A stretch of DNA of 64,000 bases, from assembly GCF_008973465.1 (NCBI RefSeq), contig NZ_WBXN01000004.1, positions 5,000,501 through 5,064,500 of the forward strand. The letters run 5' to 3'. Below the pieces are notes generated by a model, which was not told the DNA's origin, searched no databases, and saw only the letters and a list, made by a program, of their open reading frames with translations. A program made the position numbers and the translations under genes. Each line of letters starts with the position of its first letter. Position 1 is the stretch's first letter. Positions 17,757 through 27,430 of the stretch are shown one piece after another. This DNA comes from Streptomyces sp. SS1-1 (GTDB lineage: Bacteria; Actinomycetota; Actinomycetes; Streptomycetales; Streptomycetaceae).

Positions 17757-19013
17757 ATGACCCTGTCGGACCGGGACATCGAGCGGCGCTGGCAGGTGAT
17801 CCGCGCCAGGGGGCCGTACGTCCTGCTCGCCGTCGCCACGCTGCTGGCGCTGGCCACCGCCGAGCTGACGCCCGCCGCGGGGGAGCGGGCGGCGATCGGC
17901 GCGCTCGTCGCCGCCGGTTTCGGGTGGCAGCTGTGGTGGGGGCGCTGGAGCCGCACCCGGCCCGGCCCGTCCAAGGCCGGGACCGTGTACTACGCGGTGC
18001 GCTGGGCCCTCGGCTTCGCGCTGACCTGGCTCAACCCGTTCTTCGCGTTCTACGCGGCCGCCGGCTACTTCGACGCCGAGGAACTGATGCGGGGGCGGCG
18101 GCTGCGCTGGGCGGGACCGTTCGCCTGCGCGATCACCGTCTCCGGCTCGCAGGCCGGCGGGCTGCCGTTCCACCGGCCCCTGCAATGGACGATGTTCGCC
18201 GGCCTGGTGCTGGTCAACAGCGCCCTCCTGATCGTCGTCGGCCGTCTCACCGCCCAGCAGGAGGAACGCTCCCGCGCCCGCGCCGAGACCATCACCGAAC
18301 TGGAGCGCGCCAACACGGCGTTGCATCAGGCCCTCGCCGAGAACGCCGCCCTGCACAGCCAGTTGCTCGTCCAGGCCCGGGAGGCGGGCGTCGCCGACGA
18401 GCGCCGCCGGCTCGCCGCCGAGATCCACGACACCATCGCGCAGGGCCTGACCGGCATCATCGCCCAGCTCCAGGTCGTCGCAGGCGCCCCCGACCTGGCC
18501 ACCGCCCGCACCCACCTCGACCGCGCCTCCGCGCTCGCCCGGCACAGCCTCGGCGAGGCCCGCCGCTCGGTGCACAACCTCGCCCCCGTCGCCCTGGAGC
18601 ACGACGGCCTGCCGCAGGCACTGAAGGGCACGGTCGCCGAGTGGTCCGAACGCACCGGAACCCGCGCCGACTTCACCGTCACCGGCACCACCGAGCACCT
18701 CCACGACGAGCTGTCGGCGACCCTGCTCCGCATCGCCCAGGAGGCCCTGTCCAACACGGCCCGGCACGCGGACGCGACCCGGGTGGGCGTCACCCTCACC
18801 TTCCTCGGCGACGAGGTCATCCTCGACATCCGCGACGACGGCCGCGGCTTCGACCCGGACACCCTGCCCGAACGCAGCCGCGCCGGCGGCTTCGGGCTCG
18901 CCGGGATGCGGGCCCGCGCCGAACGCATCGCCGGCTGCCTCGCCGTGGAGTCCGAACCGGGCCGCGGCACCGCCCTGTCGGCTCGCGTACCGTTGGTGCG
19001 CCATGAGCCCTGA
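17757..19013 (+). CDS. membrane histidine kinase (HisKA_3/NarL-DesK type)
   Basis: A 418-residue sensor kinase. I prefer the ATG at 17757 to a GTG 15 bases earlier. The first 165 residues hold about five or six membrane helices with no large extracellular loop, suggesting it senses membrane state or an intramembrane ligand. A coiled linker (RAETITELERANTALHQALAEN) leads to the phosphoacceptor in AEIHDTIAQGL, and the ATPase domain shows N box SNTARHADAT, G1 DIRDDGRGFD and G2 GGFGLAGM. The last 11 bases overlap the response regulator gene, so the pair is coupled. Located 25 bp after the exporter permease, which it probably regulates. Confidence 0.92.
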   Translation: MTLSDRDIERRWQVIRARGPYVLLAVATLLALATAELTPAAGERAAIGALVAAGFGWQLWWGRWSRTRPGPSKAGTVYYAVRWALGFALTWLNPFFAFYAAAGYFDAEELMRGRRLRWAGPFACAITVSGSQAGGLPFHRPLQWTMFAGLVLVNSALLIVVGRLTAQQEERSRARAETITELERANTALHQALAENAALHSQLLVQAREAGVADERRRLAAEIHDTIAQGLTGIIAQLQVVAGAPDLATARTHLDRASALARHSLGEARRSVHNLAPVALEHDGLPQALKGTVAEWSERTGTRADFTVTGTTEHLHDELSATLLRIAQEALSNTARHADATRVGVTLTFLGDEVILDIRDDGRGFDPDTLPERSRAGGFGLAGMRARAERIAGCLAVESEPGRGTALSARVPLVRHEP

Positions 19014-19650
19014 CACGTCCCCCATCACCCTGCTGATCGCCGACGACCACCCCGTCGTCCGGGACGGACTGCGCGGCATGTTCGAGTCCGCGCCCGGCTT
19101 CACCGTGCTCGGCGAGGCCGCGAGCGGCGAGGAGGCCGTGGAACGGGCCGCCGCCCTCGACCCGGACGTGATCCTCATGGACCTGCGCATGCCGGGCGGC
19201 GGCGGGGTCGCGGCCATCGCCCACCTCACCCGCACCGGCGCCCGCGCCCGGGTCCTCGTCCTGACCACCTACGACACCGACACCGACACCCTGCCCGCCA
19301 TCGAGGCGGGCGCCACCGGCTATCTCCTCAAGGACGCCCCGCGCGACGAGCTGTTCACCGCGGTCCGGGCCGCCGCCGAGGGCCGTACGGTCCTCTCGCC
19401 GGCCGTCGCCTCCCGGCTGGTCTCCGCCGTGCGCACCCCGAGGAACGAGCGCGACGAACCGCTGTCGGCACGCGAGCGCGAGGTCCTCGCGCTGGTCGCC
19501 CGGGGCACCTCCAACCGGGAGATCGCCCGCGAGCTGTTCATCAGCGAGGCCACCGTGAAGACGCACCTCACGCATCTGTACGCCAAGCTCGGCGTCAACG
19601 ACCGCGCGGCCGCCGTCGCCACCGCCTACGAGCGGGGCATCCTCGGCTGA
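19003..19650 (+). CDS. NarL/FixJ-family response regulator
   Basis: A 215-residue two-domain regulator. The receiver domain (about 7-125) has the acidic pair DD near residue 14, phosphoacceptor D60 in VILMDLRMPG, the switch Thr in LVLTTYD and the invariant Lys in YLLKDAP. A LuxR-type helix-turn-helix occupies about 150-210 (LSAREREVLALVARGTSNREIA). The start lies inside the kinase gene. Likely targets are the exporter operon itself and perhaps envelope-stress genes. Its stop codon abuts, with no gap, the stop of the convergent glgX gene. Confidence 0.94.
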   Translation: MSPDTSPITLLIADDHPVVRDGLRGMFESAPGFTVLGEAASGEEAVERAAALDPDVILMDLRMPGGGGVAAIAHLTRTGARARVLVLTTYDTDTDTLPAIEAGATGYLLKDAPRDELFTAVRAAAEGRTVLSPAVASRLVSAVRTPRNERDEPLSAREREVLALVARGTSNREIARELFISEATVKTHLTHLYAKLGVNDRAAAVATAYERGILG

Positions 19651-21906
<2,256 letters not shown>

Positions 21907-22064
21907 CTGACGGCCTCCCACGGCTCAGGGACCACACGCGTAAGGGAAGGGGGCCGCGGGCGTCCCGTACCGCGGCTCCCCGTCGCGTCGTCTCCCCACT
22001 GTTCTGCCCATCGCGTGGCTCGCACTCACGTTTCCCCAGGGCCGCCCCCGTCGTTGGGGTCTTC

Positions 22065-23312
22065 GTGAGGCACGTACAAGGGCGCGCGCGGCGCGCGGTG
22101 GCCGTGGTGGCCGCCGTACTGACATGGGCGGGACTGCTGGCCGGAGTGGCCGGCTGCACCGAGGACGGCGACGCGGCCGGGCTCGGCCAGGTGCTGAACA
22201 AGGCACCCGCGCCCGAGGACGTCATCCGGGTGACACCGGAGGACGGCACCAAGGGCGCGTCCCCGGACGACCGGCTGCTGGTCCGGGTGCGCAGCGGGCG
22301 CCTGGAGTCGGTGCGGGTGGTGAAGTCGCAGGACGCCGAGGAGACCCCGGTGCCCGGGCACCTCTCCAAGGACGGCCTGCGCTGGGAGCCGGACGAGCCC
22401 CGGCTCGCGCTGGCCGCCCGGTACACGGTCGACGCGGTGGCCCTCGACGGCCACGGACGCCGCAGCGCACGGCACACGACCTTCACCACGTACGTCCCCG
22501 AGAAGCGGTTCATCGGCTACGTCACCCCCGAGGACCGGGCGACGGTCGGCACCGGGATGATCGTCTCCCTGGAGTTCAACCGCGCGATCGCCCACCGGGC
22601 CGCCGTGGAGCGCGCCGTCCGCGTCACCGCCGAACCGGCCGTGGAGATCCGCCCGCACTGGTTCGGCGCGACCCGCCTGGACTTCCGCCCCGAGCACTAC
22701 TGGAAGCCCGGCACCCGGGTCACCGTCGCGCTGGACCTGCGGGACGTCGAGGGGGCGCCGGACGTGTACGGCCTGCAGCGCAAGACGTTCTCCTTCACCG
22801 TCGGCCGCCACCAGGTCTCCGTCGTGGACGCGGCCCGGCACACCATGGAGGTGCGGCGCGACGGCGCCCTGCTGACGACGGTGCCGGTGACCGCGGGCGC
22901 CCCCGCGACGACCACCTACAACGGCAAGATGGTGGTCACCGAGATGCTGGAGCTGACCCGGATGAACGGCGCCACCGTCGGCTTCACGAAGGCCGACGGC
23001 AAGGGCGAGTACGACATCCCCGACGTCCCGCACGCCATGCGCCTGACCCGCTCGGGCACGTTCCTGCACGGCAACTACTGGGCGGACGCCTCCGTGTTCG
23101 GGAACAGCAACGTCAGCCACGGGTGCGTGGGTCTGCGGGACGTCAAGGGCGGCGGCTCCGACACCCCCGCGGGCTGGTTCTTCGACCGCAGTCTCATCGG
23201 GGACGTCGTCGAGGTCGTGCACAGCAACGACAAGCAGGTCGCCCCGGACAACGGCCTCGGCGGATGGAACATGGGCTGGAAGGACTGGAAGGCGGGGAGC
23301 GCCGTGAAGTAG
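22065..23312 (+). CDS. lipoprotein L,D-transpeptidase (Ig-like plus YkuD domain), copy 1
   Basis: A 415-residue envelope enzyme that makes 3-3 cross-links in peptidoglycan or attaches proteins to it. A GTG start gives a lipoprotein signal with arginines (RARRA), a hydrophobic run and lipobox VAGC (Cys31). Residues about 50-230 form the Ig-like domains found in actinobacterial Ldt proteins. The catalytic YkuD domain follows, with the active site S-H-G-C-V-G-L-R-D (H352, C354). It has no visible strong ribosome-binding site. The next gene is a tandem paralogue of almost the same length and domain order. Actinobacterial Ldt enzymes of this class resist most penicillins but are blocked by carbapenems (family knowledge). 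Confidence 0.92.
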   Translation: MRHVQGRARRAVAVVAAVLTWAGLLAGVAGCTEDGDAAGLGQVLNKAPAPEDVIRVTPEDGTKGASPDDRLLVRVRSGRLESVRVVKSQDAEETPVPGHLSKDGLRWEPDEPRLALAARYTVDAVALDGHGRRSARHTTFTTYVPEKRFIGYVTPEDRATVGTGMIVSLEFNRAIAHRAAVERAVRVTAEPAVEIRPHWFGATRLDFRPEHYWKPGTRVTVALDLRDVEGAPDVYGLQRKTFSFTVGRHQVSVVDAARHTMEVRRDGALLTTVPVTAGAPATTTYNGKMVVTEMLELTRMNGATVGFTKADGKGEYDIPDVPHAMRLTRSGTFLHGNYWADASVFGNSNVSHGCVGLRDVKGGGSDTPAGWFFDRSLIGDVVEVVHSNDKQVAPDNGLGGWNMGWKDWKAGSAVK

Positions 23313-23491
23313 GCGGCGGGCGGGGCCGGATGGGGCGGCGGGGGGCCGTCCCGCCCGCCCGGCGATGTTGGAACGAAACGGTGACAGACGCACCGACGTC
23401 GGCGACCTGACCTTGTGGTTAATATGCGCCGGTGAGCGCGGTGGACGCGCGGGGGATTGGGCCCGCTGAGGCCCGGGGGAGGGACACGGAA

Positions 23492-24733
23492 TTGAACGTG
23501 CGGCCGATATCGGGGGCGTCGGTTGACGCACGCGCGCGGCGCGGACGCAAGGGCATGGCGGCACTGGCCGGAGTGCTGCTGCTGGCGGTCACCGCGTGCG
23601 GGGGCGGCGGCGGATCGGGCAAGGGCGCGGACGCGGGCAAGGGCGGCGACTCCTCGCAGGCCGAGGTCCGCAAGTCCAGCGCGGAGGTGACGATAGTCCC
23701 GAAGGACGGGGCGAAGTCCGTCGACACCAGCGGCGCGCTGAAGGTCACCGCGGCCAAGGGCAAGCTGACCGCCGTCGAGGTCAAGGACGCCAAGGGCAAC
23801 GCGGTCGACGGCGAGATATCCGGCGACGGCGCCACCTGGACGCCGTCCCGGCATCTCGCCGCCTCCACGAAGTACACCGTGCACGCGGTCGCCAAGGACA
23901 CCGAGGGTGTCGAGACCACGCAGGACTCCGGCTTCACCACGCTCACCCCGAAGGCCACCTTCCTCGGCAGGTTCACCCCCGAGGACGGCTCCACGGTCGG
24001 GGTCGGCATGCCGTTCTCCCTCCGTTTCGACCGGGGCATCACCAACCCGGAGGACGTCGAGAAGGCCATCACCATCAAGACCGAACCGGCCGTCGAGGTC
24101 GCCGGTCACTGGTTCGGCAACGACCGCCTGGACTTCCGGCCCGAGAAGTACTGGAAGGCCGGCACCAAGGTCACCGTCGACCTCGACCTCGACGGCGTCG
24201 AGGGCCGCGACGGCGTCTACGGCAAGCAGGACAAGAAGATCACCTTCACCATCGGCCGCAGCCAGGTCTCCTACGTCGACGTGAAGACCAAGAAGATGAA
24301 GGTCACCCGCGACGGCAAGACCATCAAAACCATCCCGGTCACCACGGGCGCGCCCGGCTACGAGACCTGGAACGGCCAGATGGTCATGACCGAGAAGTTC
24401 GTCCAGACCCGGATGAACGGCGACACGGTCGGCTACGCCGGCGAGTACGACATCAAGGACGTGCCGCACGCCATCCGCCTGACCGACTCCGGCACCTTCA
24501 TCCACGGCAACTACTGGGCGGGCGGCGCCTTCGGCAACACCAACGCCAGCCACGGCTGCGTGGGCCTGCGCGACGTCAAGGGCGCCTGGGACAAGAACGC
24601 CCCGGCCGCCTGGTTCTACAACCGCTCGATGATCGGCGACGTCGTCGTCGTGAAGAACTCCGCCGACGCCACGGTGGCCCCGGACAACGGCCTGAACGGC
24701 TGGAACATGTCCTGGGAGAAGTGGAAGGCGTAA
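23492..24733 (+). CDS. lipoprotein L,D-transpeptidase (Ig-like plus YkuD domain), copy 2
   Basis: A 413-residue paralogue of the preceding gene. I place the start at TTG 23492, 8 bases after GGGGAGGG; a GTG two codons on (23498) or one 60 bases upstream are alternatives. The signal peptide ends in lipobox VTAC (Cys36), followed by a glycine/lysine-rich tether. The Ig-like region spans about 60-240 and the catalytic motif S-H-G-C-V-G-L-R-D gives H354 and C356. Its low-complexity tether and lysine-rich surface differ from copy 1, so the two enzymes may sit at different depths in the wall. A terminator follows. Confidence 0.92.
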   Translation: MNVRPISGASVDARARRGRKGMAALAGVLLLAVTACGGGGGSGKGADAGKGGDSSQAEVRKSSAEVTIVPKDGAKSVDTSGALKVTAAKGKLTAVEVKDAKGNAVDGEISGDGATWTPSRHLAASTKYTVHAVAKDTEGVETTQDSGFTTLTPKATFLGRFTPEDGSTVGVGMPFSLRFDRGITNPEDVEKAITIKTEPAVEVAGHWFGNDRLDFRPEKYWKAGTKVTVDLDLDGVEGRDGVYGKQDKKITFTIGRSQVSYVDVKTKKMKVTRDGKTIKTIPVTTGAPGYETWNGQMVMTEKFVQTRMNGDTVGYAGEYDIKDVPHAIRLTDSGTFIHGNYWAGGAFGNTNASHGCVGLRDVKGAWDKNAPAAWFYNRSMIGDVVVVKNSADATVAPDNGLNGWNMSWEKWKA

Positions 24734-24753
24734 CGCCCGCCTGTGACGGCCCG

Positions 24754-24785
24754 ACGGCCCCGGTGCGCACCCGCGCCGGGGCCGT
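24754..24785 (+). terminator. terminator after the L,D-transpeptidase pair
   Basis: A perfect 10-bp inverted repeat (24754-24763 with 24776-24785) with a 12-base loop, 20 bases after the stop codon of copy 2. Confidence 0.7.
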
Positions 24786-24857
24786 TCGCGTTCTCCGGCG
24801 CGGGATGTGACCGACCGCACCTCTCCGGCCCGGGTTAGCCCCCGTTAACCTGCTCGC

Positions 24858-25625
24858 ATGACCGTGAATCTCGAAGTCGCCGAAGGCGTCGGTACCCTCC
24901 GTCTCGACCGGCCGCCGATGAACGCGCTGGACGTCGCCACCCAGGACCGGCTCAAGGAGCTCGCCGAGGAGGCCGGCCGTCGTGACGACGTGCGGGCCGT
25001 GGTGATCTACGGCGGGGAGAAGGTGTTCGCGGCCGGCGCGGACATCAAGGAGATGCAGGCCATGGACCACGCGGCGATGGTCGTGCGGGCCCGCGCCCTG
25101 CAGGAGTCCTTCACGGCGGTGGCCCGCATCCCCAAGCCCGTGGTGGCCGCCGTGACCGGCTACGCGCTCGGCGGCGGCTGCGAGCTGGCGCTGTGCGCCG
25201 ACTTCCGCATCGCCGCGGACAACGCCAAGCTGGGCCAGCCCGAGATCCTGCTCGGCCTCATCCCGGGCGCGGGCGGCACCCAGCGGCTGGCCCGTCTGGT
25301 CGGCCCGTCGAAGGCCAAGGACCTGATCTTCACGGGCCGGATGGTCAAGGCCGAGGAGGCCCGTGAACTCGGCCTGGTGGACCGCGTGGTGGCCGCCGAC
25401 CAGGTCTACGCCGAGGCGCACGCCTGGGCGGCGAAGCTGGCCCAGGGGCCGGCGATCGCGCTGCGCGCGGCCAAGGAGTCCATCGACACCGGCCTGGAGA
25501 CCGACATCGAGACGGGCCTCGCCGTCGAGCGGAACTGGTTCGCGGGCCTGTTCGCGACCGAAGATCGCGAACGCGGGATGCGCAGCTTCGTCGAGGAGGG
25601 CCCCGGCAAGGCGAAGTTCCTCTGA
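24858..25625 (+). CDS. enoyl-CoA hydratase/isomerase family protein
   Basis: A 255-residue crotonase-fold enzyme, acting on acyl-CoA thioesters in the cytoplasm. The CoA/oxyanion segment AAGADIKEM, the GYALGGGCELALCADFRIA motif and the downstream PEILLGLIPGAGGTQRL region are all intact; in this last region the glutamate of PEI and the glutamate equivalent of GG-C-E support true hydratase chemistry. The ATG at 24858 has no strong Shine-Dalgarno but similarity begins immediately. It stands alone between a terminator and a 290-bp gap. The acyl chain preference is unknown. Confidence 0.93.
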   Translation: MTVNLEVAEGVGTLRLDRPPMNALDVATQDRLKELAEEAGRRDDVRAVVIYGGEKVFAAGADIKEMQAMDHAAMVVRARALQESFTAVARIPKPVVAAVTGYALGGGCELALCADFRIAADNAKLGQPEILLGLIPGAGGTQRLARLVGPSKAKDLIFTGRMVKAEEARELGLVDRVVAADQVYAEAHAWAAKLAQGPAIALRAAKESIDTGLETDIETGLAVERNWFAGLFATEDRERGMRSFVEEGPGKAKFL

Positions 25626-25713
25626 CGCGTCCGCGCGGTCCGTGAAAGTCCGCCGGACCCCTTGCAATTGACACCGTGTCTGACCCGGATCCCTCGATGG
25701 GGCACTTTATGGG

Positions 25714-25733
25714 AGCCTTAAGGCAGCCTTAAG
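25714..25733. promoter_or_regulatory. palindromic operator-like site before the RsbW-like gene
   Basis: Two copies of AGCCTTAAG (25714-25722 and 25725-25733) are spaced by one helical turn, and together form a perfect 17-bp palindrome CTTAAGGC-A-GCCTTAAG (25717-25733). It stands in the 293-bp gap between the enoyl-CoA hydratase gene and the RsbW-like gene, where TTGACA (25668-25673) is the only good -35-like hexamer. Likely a regulator-binding site; the regulator is unknown. Confidence 0.45.
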
Positions 25734-25918
25734 CGCACCTTGTCGAGGGAGCCGGTCAAAGGCCGTCGGAGGGGCTTCCGCCGCAGCTCAGCGGGGCTGT
25801 GGACGGCTCCGAACTGCCCGTGGCATATGCCGATCGGCTGCGGCGGAATGACCGCTTCCGGGGGGTGTATTCCTCGGGAACGGCCACGCGGAGGCCCGCG
25901 GACGGCCATGATGGGGGC

Positions 25919-26422
25919 ATGGCGGGGCTGGAGGGTATCGAACAGCCGCGGGGACACAGCCGTGCGGCCGCGGCGCGCTGGTCGCCGGCGGTCGAGGACG
26001 AAACTGCCGCGAAGGCGCTGGAGTTGTTCGGCGATCCCACGGAGGCCGAAGTTCCGCTGCCGTCCCGCCCCGAGTCCGCCGCCACCGCACGCCGGCTGAC
26101 CCAGACGGTGGTCCTGCGGCAGTGGGCCCTAGGCCCCAGGATGGCTGAGGACGCCGTGCTCCTCGTCTCCGAACTCGTCGGCAACGCCGTCCGTCACACC
26201 GGCGCCCGGGTGTTCGGCTTACGGATGCGCCGCCGGCGCGGCTGGATCCGGATCGAGGTCCGCGACCCCTCCCGCGGTCTGCCCTGTCTGATGCCGGTCC
26301 AGGAGATGGACGTCAGCGGCCGGGGGCTCTTCCTCGTCGACAAGCTCGCCGACCGCTGGGGCGTGGATCTGCTGCCCCGCGGCAAGACCACCTGGTTCGA
26401 GATGAGGGTCACCGAACGCTGA
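25919..26422 (+). CDS. RsbW/SpoIIAB-like histidine-kinase-type ATPase with a TTA codon
   Basis: A 167-residue single-domain GHKL ATPase of the anti-sigma-factor type. The N box is ELVGNAVRHTG, the G1 region EVRDPSRGLP and the G2 region SGRGLFLVDKLADRWG. Streptomyces encodes dozens of such proteins, which bind sigma factors or anti-anti-sigma factors; the partner here is not adjacent. I take the ATG at 25919; an upstream in-frame GTG/ATG would add 40 poorly conserved residues. Codon 101 (26219-26221) is TTA for leucine, the codon read only by the bldA tRNA in streptomycetes, so translation is probably restricted to later developmental stages. A palindromic site lies about 190 bp upstream. Confidence 0.85.
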   Translation: MAGLEGIEQPRGHSRAAAARWSPAVEDETAAKALELFGDPTEAEVPLPSRPESAATARRLTQTVVLRQWALGPRMAEDAVLLVSELVGNAVRHTGARVFGLRMRRRRGWIRIEVRDPSRGLPCLMPVQEMDVSGRGLFLVDKLADRWGVDLLPRGKTTWFEMRVTER

Positions 26423-26519
26423 GGGCCGCCCCGCCTCCGCGAACGGATAATCTGACCTGCGGCACAAAGCCAGCACGACACGACGTGACGCGAGTACACG
26501 CGACAAGAGGGGCGGACCG

Positions 26520-26738
26520 GTGGCGCACATCGACATCGAGGAAGCACGCAAGCAGTTCGAGCGCATCGATGCGGACGGCGACGGCACCATCACCGCCGCC
26601 GAGTTCAAGACCGCCCTCGCCCAGGGCGGCGACTGGAACGTCACCGAGTCCGTCGCCGAGGCCATCATCAAGAGCCGCGACCTCAACGGCGACAAGGTGC
26701 TGTCCTTCGACGAGTTCTGGGCCTTCCTGAACAAGTAG
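26520..26738 (+). CDS. small two-EF-hand calcium-binding protein
   Basis: A 72-residue acidic soluble protein with two canonical 12-residue calcium loops, DADGDGTITAAE (about 18-29) and DLNGDKVLSFDE (about 53-64), each flanked by helices, as in a half-calmodulin. The GTG start follows AAGAGGGGCGG. No signal peptide or membrane helix is present, so it acts in the cytoplasm as a calcium buffer or sensor. Streptomyces carries several such proteins (calerythrin/CabD types) and calcium affects aerial growth; a specific partner is not indicated here. A bidirectional terminator follows. Confidence 0.9.
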   Translation: MAHIDIEEARKQFERIDADGDGTITAAEFKTALAQGGDWNVTESVAEAIIKSRDLNGDKVLSFDEFWAFLNK

Positions 26739-26747
26739 GACCTCCCC

Positions 26748-26783
26748 GAAGGGGCGCCCTCCTCCCGCGGAAGGCGCCCCTTC
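26748..26783. terminator. bidirectional terminator between the EF-hand and GH25 genes
   Basis: A perfect 11-bp inverted repeat (26748-26758 with 26773-26783) with a 14-base loop, touching the stop codon of the convergent lysozyme gene. Confidence 0.75.
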
Positions 26784-27339
26784 AGGCGTCCTCGGCCCAG
26801 TCCCGCAACGCCGCCTTGCTGGAGAAATCCGCGACGTTCTTGTCGAGCGGGTCGTCGGTGTACTGGTGGAAGCGCCACTTCGCCTTGATCCGCGGCTTGC
26901 CCTTGGTGACGTAGTCCGCGATCCACAGGCCGTCCCCGGCGTACGACGTGGTGTCGACGTTCAGCCAGTAGTGGCGGTTGCAGTACAGGACCACCCGGTT
27001 GTCCGGCCGCTTCTCCTTCAGCAGGCGGATGAACCTGTCCTTCTCCGCGTTGCTCGCGTGCGTGCCCTCGCCGGTGGTCTCCCAGTCGACGGCGAGGATG
27101 TCACCCGCCTTCTCCGGCGCGTGCTTGAGGAAGTAGTCGGCCTGGGCGGTCAGGTTCCCGGGCCACAGGAAGTGGTAGTAGCCGACGACCAGGCCCGCGT
27201 CACGGCCGTGCTTGGTCTGGGCGGAGAGCTTCGGGTTGACGTACGAACGGCCCTCCGTCGCCTTGACGAAGACGAAGGAGAGGCCGTCGGTGTCGTAGGA
27301 GGAGGACTGGTACGCGCTCACGTCGATGCCGCGCAGCAT
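26782..27339 (-). CDS. glycoside hydrolase family 25 (Chalaropsis-type lysozyme) without signal peptide
   Basis: A 185-residue protein that is essentially one GH25 domain from its first residues (MLRGIDVSAYQ, with catalytic-site Asp6) through VDWETTG (the D-x-E pair) to HQYTDD near the end. The family cleaves the beta-1,4 MurNAc-GlcNAc bond of peptidoglycan. The ATG at 27337-27339 follows GGGAG at 6-7 bases; a start 78 bases upstream would add residues with no hydrophobic core. Either way there is no recognisable export signal, which is unusual for a lysozyme and leaves open release by lysis, a non-classical route, or an intracellular role. Confidence 0.88.
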   Translation of the reverse strand: MLRGIDVSAYQSSSYDTDGLSFVFVKATEGRSYVNPKLSAQTKHGRDAGLVVGYYHFLWPGNLTAQADYFLKHAPEKAGDILAVDWETTGEGTHASNAEKDRFIRLLKEKRPDNRVVLYCNRHYWLNVDTTSYAGDGLWIADYVTKGKPRIKAKWRFHQYTDDPLDKNVADFSSKAALRDWAEDA

Positions 27340-27430
27340 GGGGGGACTCCCTGAGGTGCCTTGGGGGGACAGGAGTTGACCTGGCTTATGCCCACCGTGG
27401 CACGGCTGACGCGTCATCGACGTGGAATCG

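Noticed and set aside
25668..25697. Promoter with TTGACA -35 at 25668-25673
   Set aside because: Nothing resembling TANNNT lies 16-19 bases downstream, so it is mentioned only as a hexamer, not called.
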